NCBI GenBank assembly: GCA_002381865.1
Contig: DFYO01000046.1
Location: 1 to 16,840 of the forward strand
DNA: 16,840 nt
Origin: Clostridiales bacterium UBA4080
Lineage (GTDB): Bacteria > Bacillota > Clostridia > Lachnospirales > Vallitaleaceae
Direction of reading: 5' to 3'
The notes under the pieces are model-generated. The model made no database searches. It worked only from the letters and a program-made list of their open reading frames with translations, and was not told where the DNA came from. Both the position numbers and the translations under genes were made by a program. Below are positions 6,290-14,631 of this stretch, one piece after another (within the stretch, counting starts at the first letter, position 1; every line of letters starts with the position of its first letter).

Positions 6290-7204
6290 TTATTCCTCAC
6301 CTAAAAGCTTAATCTCTTCTTCTAGCTCTACTCCAAATTTTTCTTTAACAGTATTTTTAATATGCTCCATCAGCATAATCACATCCTTAGCTGTTGCATC
6401 CCCTTTATTAACAATAAAACCACAATGCTTTTCTGAAACCTGTGCTCCTCCAATGCTATATCCTTTTAAGCCGGCTTCCATTATTAGCTTACTTGCATAA
6501 TGTCCCTCTGGTCTTTTAAAAGCACTTCCTGCACTTGGTTTTTCTATTGGCTGTTTTAGCCTTCTTAGATCATCCAATTCCGCAATACGGCTCTTTATGA
6601 TTTTCTTGCAACCCTCTTTAAATATCAAGTCAATACTGACTGCCACATAATCTTCCTTTTGAAGAATACTGCTCCTATAATCAAGCTCTAAGGCTTCCTT
6701 TGGCAGCTCTATCAAATCTCCTTGATGCGTAATAACCGTTATCGCTTCAACAACATCCTTCATTTCTCCTCCATAAGCGCCTGCATTCATAAAAACGGCA
6801 CCCCCTAGAGTTCCAGGTATTCCAGAAGCAAATTCAAATCCTTCAAGCCCAGCTTCCATAATTAATCTAGCAAGTCTAGATAGCAATATACCCGCTTGTG
6901 CTCTCACTCTGCAACCATTTATCTCAACCTGATTAAAGTTTTTATATATTTGTATTATTGCACCTCTATAGCCCTTATCTGAAACAAGCAAATTACTTCC
7001 ATTACCAATAATATAGTAAGGAATATCGTTCTCCTTACAACATTTAATCGCATATACAAGATGCTCCATGGTCTTGGGCTTAACAAAATAATCCGCCTTC
7101 CCACCTATTTTAAAGGTTGTATGAAGGCTCATAGGCTCATTCCTCTTTACTTCACTTTCTGTTAAAACCTCTTTAAGTTTATTATAAAAAAAATTTTTTT
7201 CCAC
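6290..7204 (-). CDS. murB: UDP-N-acetylenolpyruvoylglucosamine reductase MurB
   Basis: MurB reduces UDP-GlcNAc-enolpyruvate to UDP-MurNAc with NADPH, the second committed step of peptidoglycan synthesis, in the cytosol. The 304-residue protein shows the FAD-binding segment IIGNGSNLLVSD (66-77), SGIPGTLGGAVFMNAGAYGGEM (127 onward), the catalytic arginine in DYRSS (R177), the proton-donor serine in SAGSAFKRP (S227) and a C-terminal glutamate near E297. The start is GTG; AAAGGAAG lies 11 nt upstream, a little far, so the start is less certain than the gene. The next Met (residue 25) would remove conserved sequence. It heads the run murB-rapZ-glmR-whiA-crh. Confidence 0.96.
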   Translation of the reverse strand: MEKNFFYNKLKEVLTESEVKRNEPMSLHTTFKIGGKADYFVKPKTMEHLVYAIKCCKENDIPYYIIGNGSNLLVSDKGYRGAIIQIYKNFNQVEINGCRVRAQAGILLSRLARLIMEAGLEGFEFASGIPGTLGGAVFMNAGAYGGEMKDVVEAITVITHQGDLIELPKEALELDYRSSILQKEDYVAVSIDLIFKEGCKKIIKSRIAELDDLRRLKQPIEKPSAGSAFKRPEGHYASKLIMEAGLKGYSIGGAQVSEKHCGFIVNKGDATAKDVIMLMEHIKNTVKEKFGVELEEEIKLLGEE

Positions 7205-7233
7205 TTATAAATTAACTTCCTTTCTATATTTAT

Positions 7234-7274
7234 AAAAAAGGGCAATCACAAAATTTATTATGCATCACCCTTTT
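7234..7274 (-). terminator. Intrinsic terminator between the prolyl isomerase gene and murB
   Basis: The reverse strand forms AAAAGGGTGAT paired with ATTGCCCTTTT (11 bp, two G-U pairs) around a 17-base loop, followed by further T residues. It should end ppi transcription, yet it lies only 30 bp before the murB start. A possible promoter, TTTACA (7311-7306) and TATAAA (7287-7282) with 18-bp spacing, overlaps the end of ppi; if real, the terminator would act as an attenuator for murB. Confidence 0.6.
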
Positions 7275-7301
7275 AGTCTTATTTATATTATTGTTTTTTA
7301 A

Positions 7302-8060
7302 TTATTGTAAAGCGTCTAAGTTTACTTCAACTGGATATTTTTCTTTAAGCGCTTTAAGCTTTTCTTCATATACCATACCTTGTTTTTCTTGACTTACAAA
7401 TCTATCTAGCTGAGTTGCCACTTCTTCATAAGATTTTTCTGAAGCTTCTATCTTTTCTTCAACCATAATAAGGTGGTATCCAAAATCAGTTTTTACAAGC
7501 TCACTCACTTCTCCAACCTCTAATGAAAATGCTGCTTCTTCAAATTCTGGAACCATTCTGCCTTTTTCAAAGCTTCCTAAATCCCCGCCTCTTTCCTTCG
7601 AAGGACAAGTTGAATACTTTTGCGCTGCTTCTTCAAATGCTAAGCCTTCTTCAATCTCCTGTTTAATCTTCTTTGCCTGCTCTTCCTCTGGAACTAAAAT
7701 ATGTCTTGCACGTCTTTTTGCTGCTTCAACAAATTGACCTTTATTACTTTCATAATACTCCTTCTTCTCTTCCTCAGTTGCAACAACATCCTGCAGTAGC
7801 TTTTCAATTGCATATCTTTGCAATAAACCATGTGTTGCTTCTTCAAGCATTTTAACAAATTTTTCTTCTTTATTGTATTCATTTTCTAAAGCTTCTAAGT
7901 ATAATAGCTCACCCGCTACCATCTCATCTAATAATCTTCTTGCTCCCGCTTGTGTAGATAACTCCATAGCTTGTTCCTGAGGGAGTGTCCTTATAATATT
8001 AAGCATATGCTGCTTTGTTATTTCTATGTCTCCAATTTTTGCAATTACTGTATTTTCCAT
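7302..8060 (-). CDS. Parvulin-type peptidylprolyl isomerase, probably cytosolic
   Basis: This 252-residue protein has an N-terminal SurA/PrsA-like helical region (about 1-110) and one rotamase (PPIC) domain (about 114-203) with RARHILVP (117-124), STCPS (150-154), GGDLGSF (158-164), PEFEEAAF (171-178) and FGYHLIMV (193-200). It should catalyse cis-trans isomerisation at proline and act as a folding helper. Unlike PrsA it has no signal peptide or lipobox, so it is probably intracellular. I chose the ATG at 8060, which has AGGAG 7 nt upstream; an earlier possible start adds a basic stretch without a binding site. It is a single-gene unit with a promoter at 8109-8137 and a terminator at 7234-7274. 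The isomerase class is firm, the client proteins unknown. Confidence 0.92.
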   Translation of the reverse strand: MENTVIAKIGDIEITKQHMLNIIRTLPQEQAMELSTQAGARRLLDEMVAGELLYLEALENEYNKEEKFVKMLEEATHGLLQRYAIEKLLQDVVATEEEKKEYYESNKGQFVEAAKRRARHILVPEEEQAKKIKQEIEEGLAFEEAAQKYSTCPSKERGGDLGSFEKGRMVPEFEEAAFSLEVGEVSELVKTDFGYHLIMVEEKIEASEKSYEEVATQLDRFVSQEKQGMVYEEKLKALKEKYPVEVNLDALQ

Positions 8061-8108
8061 TGTCCTTCTCCTATCAAATCTAAGTTTAGGCAAAAGCCTC
8101 TATTTGCT

Positions 8109-8137
8109 ATATTACACTATTTCCTAGTTGTTTTCAA
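8109..8137 (-). promoter_or_regulatory. Probable sigma-A promoter of the prolyl isomerase gene
   Basis: TTGAAA (8137-8132) and TAATAT (8114-8109) are spaced by 17 bp on the reverse strand, in the gap after the ABC transporter gene. The leader of about 40 nt contains a small hairpin AGGC-TTTT-GCCT (8099-8088) and the ribosome binding site. The -10 box matches 4 of 6, so this is a moderate call. Confidence 0.5.
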
Positions 8138-8162
8138 GGTATAATTATGTATTCTAAAAATG

Positions 8163-9971
8163 CTATTTGATTTCCTGATATTGAAGCTTATATAGTTTAA
8201 AATATATGCCTTTTCTCTGCAGAAGCTCCTGATGATTGCCTGTTTCTTTTATACTACCCTTATGTAGCACAATTATTCTGCTTGCATGCTGGATTGTAGA
8301 TAGTCTGTGAGCTACTACAAGTGTCGTTCTGCCCTTCATCAGTTTTTCTAAAGCATCCTGTATTAAAACCTCCGTTTCTGTATCAATATTAGAGGTAGCT
8401 TCATCTAAGATTAATATTGAAGGCTTGTATGCCAGCGTTCTTGCAAAAGAGAGCAGCTGCCTCTGCCCTGCTGAAAAAGTTGCACCTCTTTCATATACTC
8501 TTTCCTGATATTTTTCCGGTAATCTGTTAATAAATGAATCAGCATTAACATAAGCTGCTGCCTCAACAATTTCATCGTCAGTAATCTGAGTATTCTTCAA
8601 TCTTATATTGCTATTAATCGTGCCTGTAAACAAGAAAACATCCTGCATCATTTGCCCAATATTTTTTCGCAAACATTCAATATCAATCTCCTTAATAGGG
8701 TGACCATCAATAAGAATTTCTCCCTTATTAACTTCATAATACCTGCAAATCAAGCTTAATATCGAGGTTTTTCCCGCACCCGTTGCACCAACAAAGGCAA
8801 CTGTATCTCCCGGCTCTGCTTTGAAGGACACGTCCTTTAATACCCAATCCTCTCCTTCATATGCAAACCATACATTTTTAAATTCTATTTCGCCTCTAAA
8901 TCCAGGCAAATTAATTTTATCCCCTATATTAATTTCTTTATTTTCTTCATCCAATAAACCGAATATCTTTTCAGCAGATGCCATAGCAGATTGCAAAATA
9001 TCGAATTGCTCTGAAAGCTGTTCGATTGGTTCAAAAAACATGGTAACGTACTGAATAAAAATAATCAAAACACCAATAGACAAGCTTCCGTCAATTACCT
9101 TAAGCCCTCCATATCCTAATATAATAACAAGTCCAAGTATATTCATAAAATGCATATAGGGCCTGAATATGCTAAATATTATTAACTGCTTTATATTTGC
9201 TTTTAAAAGCTTGTTACTAATACTTTCAAATTCCTGCTGTTTTCTTTTTTCCTGACCAAAAATCTGCACAATTTTCATTCCTGAGATATGTTCAGATAAA
9301 AAGCTATTAAGATTAGCTACTCTTGTTCTTACGTCTCTATATGAATATATCGAAAATTTTCTAAATATAATAATCCCTATTACAATCAAGGGAACTACAG
9401 TAAACATCGCCAGTGTCAGCTTCCAATTCAAAACAAACATAAAAATAGATATCCCTGCCAGTTTAAGAACACTAGTTGCTGAGTTTACAATAACGCTCGT
9501 ATACATTTCATTTAAGGTTTCTGTATCATTGGTAATTCTTGTTACCAGCTTCCCCACAGGGTTTTTATTGAAGAAATCCACATGAAGACTCTGAACCTTA
9601 TCAAATACCTCATTTCTTATACAATATATTATTTTTTGTCCAGTATAATTAAGAACAATTGTCTGGGCATATTGTAATAATAAGCCACCAAGAAGAGTAA
9701 GTGCAAAAACACCTGTTACAACCATTAGTTTATTGATATCCTCTTGTCTAATCAGCTTCATTGTTTCTGGCGGGTAATCATAGCTTCCAGAATATCCAGT
9801 TATTATTTCATCTACCGCATTTCCAATTAATACTGGTCTGTATAATTCAAGAGCAACAACACCAATAACAAGAAAAAGTGCCAAAATAATCCAAGCTGCA
9901 TATGGCTTTGCATATACCAGCAATCTTTTCACAATAACTAAATCATTTCTTTTATTATTAACATCCTCCAT
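8163..9971 (-). CDS. Heterodimeric ABC exporter subunit with the active Walker B
   Basis: This 602-residue half-transporter has six predicted membrane helices in the first 320 residues fused to an ATPase domain: Walker A GATGAGKT (395-402), Q-loop Q443, signature FSAGQ (499-503, departing from LSGGQ), Walker B ILILDE with the catalytic Glu524, and H-loop His555. With its upstream partner it forms an exporter of the BmrCD/LmrCD/TM287-288 type, in which one ATP site is degenerate. These export drugs, lipids or peptides; the substrate here is unknown. I chose the ATG at 9971, which has GAGGT five bases upstream; a longer TTG start at 10028 lacks a spaced binding site and would run through the palindromes at 9997-10022. 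Confidence 0.94.
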   Translation of the reverse strand: MEDVNNKRNDLVIVKRLLVYAKPYAAWIILALFLVIGVVALELYRPVLIGNAVDEIITGYSGSYDYPPETMKLIRQEDINKLMVVTGVFALTLLGGLLLQYAQTIVLNYTGQKIIYCIRNEVFDKVQSLHVDFFNKNPVGKLVTRITNDTETLNEMYTSVIVNSATSVLKLAGISIFMFVLNWKLTLAMFTVVPLIVIGIIIFRKFSIYSYRDVRTRVANLNSFLSEHISGMKIVQIFGQEKRKQQEFESISNKLLKANIKQLIIFSIFRPYMHFMNILGLVIILGYGGLKVIDGSLSIGVLIIFIQYVTMFFEPIEQLSEQFDILQSAMASAEKIFGLLDEENKEINIGDKINLPGFRGEIEFKNVWFAYEGEDWVLKDVSFKAEPGDTVAFVGATGAGKTSILSLICRYYEVNKGEILIDGHPIKEIDIECLRKNIGQMMQDVFLFTGTINSNIRLKNTQITDDEIVEAAAYVNADSFINRLPEKYQERVYERGATFSAGQRQLLSFARTLAYKPSILILDEATSNIDTETEVLIQDALEKLMKGRTTLVVAHRLSTIQHASRIIVLHKGSIKETGNHQELLQRKGIYFKLYKLQYQEIK

Positions 9972-9996
9972 AATTAACCTCTCTTTCTTAACCTTA

Positions 9997-10022
9997 AAAA
10001 CTAGTTTTCTAAAACTAGTTTT
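9997..10022. repeat. Duplicated 12-bp palindrome between the two ABC genes
   Basis: The perfect palindrome AAAACTAGTTTT occurs at 9997-10008 and again at 10011-10022, two bases apart. As RNA the two copies could pair into a 10-bp hairpin, followed on the reverse strand by five T residues; as DNA they form two adjacent symmetric sites. It lies in the 85-bp gap upstream of the second ABC gene. Either an operator for a dimeric regulator or a low-GC attenuator would fit; the sequence does not decide. Confidence 0.65.
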
Positions 10023-10056
10023 ATTCAATCCTTAATCTCTTAACTATATCTCTCAA

Positions 10057-11814
10057 CTAATCCTTATCTAATAATTCCTTTTCAAGCATTTGCTTTTGTG
10101 TTATTTCATAATAAAGTCCTTCTAGCATTAATAGCTCTTCATGCTTACCTATTTCTTTAATCTCGCCTTGATCCATTACAATAATTTTGTCCATACCCTG
10201 TATTGTTGAAATTCTATGTGAAATTACAATTGTAGTTTTACCCTTTCTTATTTCTTTAAGGTTACCAAGCAGAGCTTCCTCGGTTTTAGTGTCTATTGCT
10301 GATAGCGCATCATCAAGTATCAAAATCGGTGCTTGCTTTGCAAATGCTCTTGCAATCGAAATCCTTTGTCTTTGACCTCCTGACAGGGTAACTCCTTTTT
10401 CTCCAATTATTGTTTGATATCCCTTCGGAAATTCCAAGACTTCTTCATGAACCTCTGCCTTTTTTGCAACTTCATATATAACCTCTTTATCTGTATCCGG
10501 ATTAATAAATGCAATATTATTTAATATAGTATCTGAAAACAAAAAATTATCCTGTGGAACATAAGCTATTGAGTTTCTAAGCTCTGCAACCGGGATATCC
10601 AAAATGTCCCTTCCGTCAAGATAAACACTTCCCTTCGGTGGATTATACAATCTCAGGAGCAAATTAGCTAATGTTGTTTTTCCACTTCCTGTTTTTCCTA
10701 CAATTCCAATTGTCTCACCTTTTTTAATAACCGCCTCAAGATTCTTTAGAACCTTTTCACCTTCAACAGAATAAGCAAAATCAAGCTTGTTAAGGGAAAT
10801 CTCCCCCTGCATCGTTTTGTCAAATTCTATATGCTCAGTATCGTCAAATATATCTGGCTCAATATCAAAAAGCTCCTGTAATCTTGACAAAGATGCCGAA
10901 CCCTGTGACATTATATTTATACACCATCCAAATGCTATCATAGGCCATACTAAAACCAAAAGATATTGAATAAATGCAACAAATTCACCAATAGAAAGCT
11001 GTCCTAAAATAGTAAGATAACCTCCATAGCCAAGAACTGCAGTAATACTTACTCCTGATATAAACATTGCCATCGGAAACATTAATGCATAAAGCATAAC
11101 TACCTTCATATTTTTTTCATAATTCTTTTTATTAACTTTTGCAAATTCAAAGCTCTCAAAACCTTCTTGAACAAACGCCTTTATAACACGTATTCCCGAA
11201 ATATTTTCTTGTACAATATCCGACATATATGCAAAGGCTTCCTGCTTTTCTTTAAATCGTTTTCTCATTTCCCTGCCTAGTAACAGGCTTCCTATAGCTA
11301 TAAATGGCAATGGCATTATTGAAAAAAGGGTAAGCTTAACACTTATTTGGGTCATCATCTGAAAAATAGTAAAAACCGTAAGAAGGAGTGCATCAAGCCC
11401 CATTAAAATCCCTGGTCCCGTCATCATTCTGATTGCGCCTATATCATTTGTTTCATAAGCCATTAAATCTCCGGTTTTATTCTTATTAAAAAAGCTTTGC
11501 GTCATTTTTTGCAAATGACTATAAAAATCCTTCCTTATATCATCTTCTATAATTCTGCTCGTTCCAAATATAAAATATCTCCACATATATCTTAATACCG
11601 ATATGGAAAGCCCAATAATCAATATCAAAAAAAGCTTAGAAAACAATGTGTTTTCATCTAAGCTTTTATCTGTAAGACCATTTGTAATATCCCTAATAAT
11701 TAAAGGAATTATCAACTGAATATAATCAATTACAACTACTGCCACTACTCCTATGAGATATTTGGTTTTATATTTTATTATATATTTCCAAAGAATATTT
11801 TGTTTTTTTTCCAT
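10057..11814 (-). CDS. Heterodimeric ABC exporter subunit with degenerate Walker B
   Basis: This 585-residue half-transporter has six predicted membrane helices (to about residue 310) and an ATPase domain with Walker A GKTGSGKT (373-380), Q-loop Q421, canonical signature LSGGQ (477-481), Walker B ILILDD where Asp502 replaces the catalytic Glu, and H-loop His533. The Asp, together with the altered signature of its partner, builds the non-hydrolysing site of asymmetric exporters such as TM287/288. I chose the ATG at 11814, which has AGGTG six bases before it; an in-frame GTG three codons earlier overlaps that binding site. It is 32 bp after cvfB and is followed by the partner gene. Substrate is unknown; multidrug export is the usual guess for this class. 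Confidence 0.94.
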   Translation of the reverse strand: MEKKQNILWKYIIKYKTKYLIGVVAVVVIDYIQLIIPLIIRDITNGLTDKSLDENTLFSKLFLILIIGLSISVLRYMWRYFIFGTSRIIEDDIRKDFYSHLQKMTQSFFNKNKTGDLMAYETNDIGAIRMMTGPGILMGLDALLLTVFTIFQMMTQISVKLTLFSIMPLPFIAIGSLLLGREMRKRFKEKQEAFAYMSDIVQENISGIRVIKAFVQEGFESFEFAKVNKKNYEKNMKVVMLYALMFPMAMFISGVSITAVLGYGGYLTILGQLSIGEFVAFIQYLLVLVWPMIAFGWCINIMSQGSASLSRLQELFDIEPDIFDDTEHIEFDKTMQGEISLNKLDFAYSVEGEKVLKNLEAVIKKGETIGIVGKTGSGKTTLANLLLRLYNPPKGSVYLDGRDILDIPVAELRNSIAYVPQDNFLFSDTILNNIAFINPDTDKEVIYEVAKKAEVHEEVLEFPKGYQTIIGEKGVTLSGGQRQRISIARAFAKQAPILILDDALSAIDTKTEEALLGNLKEIRKGKTTIVISHRISTIQGMDKIIVMDQGEIKEIGKHEELLMLEGLYYEITQKQMLEKELLDKD

Positions 11815-11846
11815 AAGCTTCACCTATTATATGCGCATGTAATCAA

Positions 11847-12680
11847 TTATAGTTTTTGTATTCCGTCCTTAATAAAGCATATTTTTTTAGCCTTCAACAG
11901 CCTTCCTACTGCTGTTTTAAATGCATTTTTGCTTAAATTAAATTCCTTCCTAATGCTTTCAGGCGAAGATTTGTCATTGTAAGGTAAAAATCCACCCTTT
12001 CTTGAAAGCTTAGCATAAATAACTTCAGCATCTTTATCCATTTGCATATAGTTCTTATCTCGCAAACTAATATCTAGCTTCCCATCTTCCTTAACCTTAG
12101 TTACTCTTGCTTCTACTATGTCTCCATACTTAATATCAAAGGGCAGCTCATGCAAAGGTATTAACCCTTGAAACTGTTCATCAACTGCAACAAAGGCACC
12201 TATCTCCTTATTAATACTAATCACCATAGCTTTTACCTTATCATTTTCTTTATATGGAGAATCTGTTCTAAGCTGATTATATACATTCATAGTTGCACAA
12301 ATTCTGTCGCTTTTATCTATGTAAAGGGATACCAAAACCCTGTCCCCTTTTTTCACCTTTACTGTTTGCTCTTTAAAAGGTAAAAACAAGTCTTTTTCCA
12401 AGCCCCAATCCAAGAAAGCTCCTATTTCTGTTGTTTCAGCTACCTTTAAAACCTTCAACTCATCCATTAAAATTTTAGGTTTGTTTACAGTTGCTATCAT
12501 TCTATCCTTAGAATCTCTATATACAAAAACCTCAAGCATATGCCCCGCTTTCGCGTCATCGTTAAGCTGTTTTTTTGGTAAGAGCACTGCCTCTTCGTTT
12601 TTATCCTTTTTATGATTTAAATATGCTCCAAAGCTTGTCATCTTTACTATTTCTAAAAACTGCATTCTTCCTAATTCCAT
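11847..12680 (-). CDS. cvfB: CvfB-type S1-domain RNA-binding protein
   Basis: The 277-residue protein matches the CvfB/YitL family: three S1-like beta-barrel modules (about 1-60, 70-135 and 145-205; the third, with GAFVAVDEQFQGLIPLHELP, is the most typical) and a C-terminal winged-helix domain (about 210-277). In Staphylococcus aureus CvfB binds RNA and affects virulence-gene expression; its general role is probably post-transcriptional. Length is normal. The ATG has GAGGAG 8 nt upstream. It begins the unit cvfB-ABC-ABC and is preceded by a long leader of unexplained content. Family call good, target RNAs unknown. Confidence 0.9.
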   Translation of the reverse strand: MELGRMQFLEIVKMTSFGAYLNHKKDKNEEAVLLPKKQLNDDAKAGHMLEVFVYRDSKDRMIATVNKPKILMDELKVLKVAETTEIGAFLDWGLEKDLFLPFKEQTVKVKKGDRVLVSLYIDKSDRICATMNVYNQLRTDSPYKENDKVKAMVISINKEIGAFVAVDEQFQGLIPLHELPFDIKYGDIVEARVTKVKEDGKLDISLRDKNYMQMDKDAEVIYAKLSRKGGFLPYNDKSSPESIRKEFNLSKNAFKTAVGRLLKAKKICFIKDGIQKL

Positions 12681-12914
12681 TCACACTTCTCCTCGTTTCT
12701 TTGAAAAGCTTTTAATCTCTAGCTCTTCCAATTTAAATTAAAAGGCGGCTTGTCTTACTTCTTCGCTACAAGCTTGTAATCTAGCCTCATTCTTTTGTCT
12801 ATACGTCTGCGATTAAACAGTCGTTGATTATAGGTAATCTTCCTTGATTTCTATAAACGGCCATCTTGCTATAATACTTAAACCATTTCTACACTATATT
12901 GTACTCTAATAAGC
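12681..12914. other. Leader of cvfB with unexplained structured, higher-GC block
   Basis: No gene is evident. On the reverse strand, about 12836-12800 holds a possible hairpin: CTAT, then ACGACTG with one A-A mismatch against CAGACGT, then ATAG. Next come the palindrome TACAAGCTTGTA (12779-12768) and a GCTTGT/ACAAGC stem shortly before GCCTTTT. The block from about 12840 to 12745 looks visibly richer in G and C than its flanks. TATAAT occurs at 12832-12827 without a good -35 box. It could be a regulatory leader or a decayed repeat. Confidence 0.35.
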
Positions 12915-12951
12915 ATAATAAGTCTAGCAATTGATTTGCCAGACTTATTAT
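12915..12951 (-). terminator. Long hairpin after hydG, probable terminator
   Basis: ATAATAAGTCTGGCAA pairs with TTGCTAGACTTATTAT on the reverse strand (16 bp, one G-U pair) around a 5-base loop, 24 bp after the hydG stop codon. The following bases are T-rich but contain no unbroken T-run, so it may stop transcription incompletely or protect the mRNA 3' end. It probably closes the TM1266-hydG unit. Confidence 0.6.
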
Positions 12952-12974
12952 ATACAATATATGTAAATCTATTA

Positions 12975-14354
12975 TTATAAGAAAAGATCTCTCTTTCCTT
13001 CCTCTATACTTCTTACTCTTTCCTTTGTAAGCTCTTTAACCTTTTCATTTTCGATATCTTCAATATGCTTTTTGATTACCTCTGCCCCAAGCTCCTTCAT
13101 ACTTTCATCAGCATAATCTTCAAGATATTCCTTGAATGTCATTAATGCATTTGGCAGACACAGGTTATGAATTTGACCTGTTTTTGCTACCTGCATAAAA
13201 CGATCCCCCGTTCTTCCTGAACGATAACACGCTGTACAGAAGCTAGGCAAGTATCCTTGCTCACAAAGGCTTCGTATTACCTCTGAGGAAGGCCTGTGGT
13301 CAGCTGTGTTAAACTGTTCTCCAGTAATAACATCCGCCTCATTATAGCCTCCAACATCTACCTTTGAGCCAGCGCTTACCTGTGATACTCCTACTTCTAT
13401 TACATTTTCTCTAAATTTAGCTTCTTCCCTTGTTGAAAGTATTATTCCAGTATATGGTACTGAAAGCCTTATAATTCCTACAATTTTTTTAAATGATTTA
13501 TCATCTACCAGATACGGAAACTGCTTTTCATCAACTCCATCTGCCTTTTTAAGTCTTGGTACGCTTATGGTATGAGGACCTACTCCAAATTTTTCTTCTA
13601 GATGCTCTTTATGAACCATCAGCCCCATTACTTCAAATTTGTAATCATATAATCCAAATAAAACACCAATTCCCACATCATCAATTCCTCCCTGCATAGC
13701 TCTGTCCATTGCAGTTAAATGATATGTAAAGTCTGATTTAGGGCCCGCAGGATGGAAATTTTCATAAGCCTCTTTATTATAGGTTTCTTGAAAAAGACTA
13801 TAGGTACCTACATCTGCATCCTTAAGCTTTTTATAATTCTCCACACTTGTTGCCGCAATATTTACATTTATTCTTCTTATACTACCATTATCATTAATCG
13901 TATTATATACTACCTTCATTGCATTGGTAATATAATCAATTGAACAATTTTTATCATCTTCTCCGGCCTCAAGTACTATTCTTTTGTGACCCATATCTTC
14001 AATTTTTTTAACCTCTTCTCTTATCTCATCATCCGTAAGCTTTCTTCTCTCAAATCTGTTGCTGCATTTATATCCACAGTAAGTACAGCTATTAATGCAG
14101 TAATTTGACACATATAACGGAGCAAACATTACTATTCTGTTTCCATATATTTTTTCTTTTATTTTACCTGCCGCAGCGTAGATTTTCTCTAGTATCTCTT
14201 CGTCCTCAACATGAAGAAGTATTGCAGTTTCTTCAAGTGACAATCCTTCACACGCCTCAGCCTTTTTAACAATTCTTTCAATTTCTTCTATAGAAGCATC
14301 CTTGCCCTTCTCTAACAAATTCCATATTTTTTGATTATCCACAAAATTCTCCAT
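12975..14354 (-). CDS. hydG: [FeFe]-hydrogenase maturase HydG (radical SAM tyrosine lyase)
   Basis: HydG cleaves tyrosine by radical SAM chemistry to p-cresol, CO and cyanide and delivers an Fe(CO)2(CN)-cysteine unit for the hydrogenase H-cluster. The 459-residue protein has the SAM-cluster motif CX3CX2C (C86, C90, C93, in CINSCTYC) and the C-terminal auxiliary-cluster motif CX2CX22C (C373, C376, C399). The second motif separates HydG from the related thiamine enzyme ThiH. Other family features include VLEAGED (126 onward) and the PHTISVPRL segment. The ATG has AAAGGAG 6 nt upstream. It follows the TM1266-like gene by 31 bp and shares its promoter. HydF is absent from the window. Confidence 0.97.
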   Translation of the reverse strand: MENFVDNQKIWNLLEKGKDASIEEIERIVKKAEACEGLSLEETAILLHVEDEEILEKIYAAAGKIKEKIYGNRIVMFAPLYVSNYCINSCTYCGYKCSNRFERRKLTDDEIREEVKKIEDMGHKRIVLEAGEDDKNCSIDYITNAMKVVYNTINDNGSIRRINVNIAATSVENYKKLKDADVGTYSLFQETYNKEAYENFHPAGPKSDFTYHLTAMDRAMQGGIDDVGIGVLFGLYDYKFEVMGLMVHKEHLEEKFGVGPHTISVPRLKKADGVDEKQFPYLVDDKSFKKIVGIIRLSVPYTGIILSTREEAKFRENVIEVGVSQVSAGSKVDVGGYNEADVITGEQFNTADHRPSSEVIRSLCEQGYLPSFCTACYRSGRTGDRFMQVAKTGQIHNLCLPNALMTFKEYLEDYADESMKELGAEVIKKHIEDIENEKVKELTKERVRSIEEGKRDLFL

Positions 14355-14385
14355 ATTATTAGCTCCTTTTAATAAAACAATTATA

Positions 14386-14631
14386 TTATTTTTTTGTTAA
14401 TGCACTTTTTACATTTACTCCTTGAATATTTCCTAATTTGCCTGTCAGACTCCCAATTTCATCTGTGTCTCCATCAATTATTAGAGAAATAACACTGATT
14501 CCTTTTTTTTGATAGGGTATTCCCATTCTTCCTACAATCAGATTTGCATGCTCATGTAATACCTCATTAATAAAATTAACCTTTTCTAAATCCTCAATTA
14601 CTATTCCGACAACTCCAATTCTGGTATTCAT
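14386..14631 (-). CDS. TM1266-type iron-only hydrogenase system regulator
   Basis: This 81-residue protein has an ACT/ferredoxin-like beta-alpha-beta fold: IGVVGIVIEDLE at the N-terminus, the conserved HANLIVGRMGIPY, then ISVISLIIDGD and a final helix with LTGKLGNIQGV. It matches the small family found beside hydE, hydF and hydG genes (type member TM1266 of Thermotoga maritima), proposed to regulate or assist [FeFe]-hydrogenase maturation. There is no DNA-binding domain, so a ligand-sensing or protein-protein role is more likely than direct repression (inference). AGGAGG lies 5 nt before the ATG. It precedes hydG and lies 160 bp after a strong terminator. Confidence 0.92.
   Translation of the reverse strand: MNTRIGVVGIVIEDLEKVNFINEVLHEHANLIVGRMGIPYQKKGISVISLIIDGDTDEIGSLTGKLGNIQGVNVKSALTKK

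Noticed and set aside
8061..8093. Longer start for the prolyl isomerase adding an Arg-rich N-terminus
   Set aside because: No binding site before it, and it would run through the AGGAG site of the ATG at 8060; the basic stretch is not a signal peptide because no hydrophobic core follows.
9972..10028. Longer TTG start for the second ABC subunit
   Set aside because: AAGGA abuts the TTG without spacing, the added residues are basic and unlike family N-termini, and the region is better explained by the duplicated palindrome; the ATG at 9971 has GAGGT at good distance.
12757..12850. Short basic open frame upstream of cvfB
   Set aside because: About 30 codons with no start codon near its beginning and no binding site; listed only as a possible remnant within the unexplained leader.
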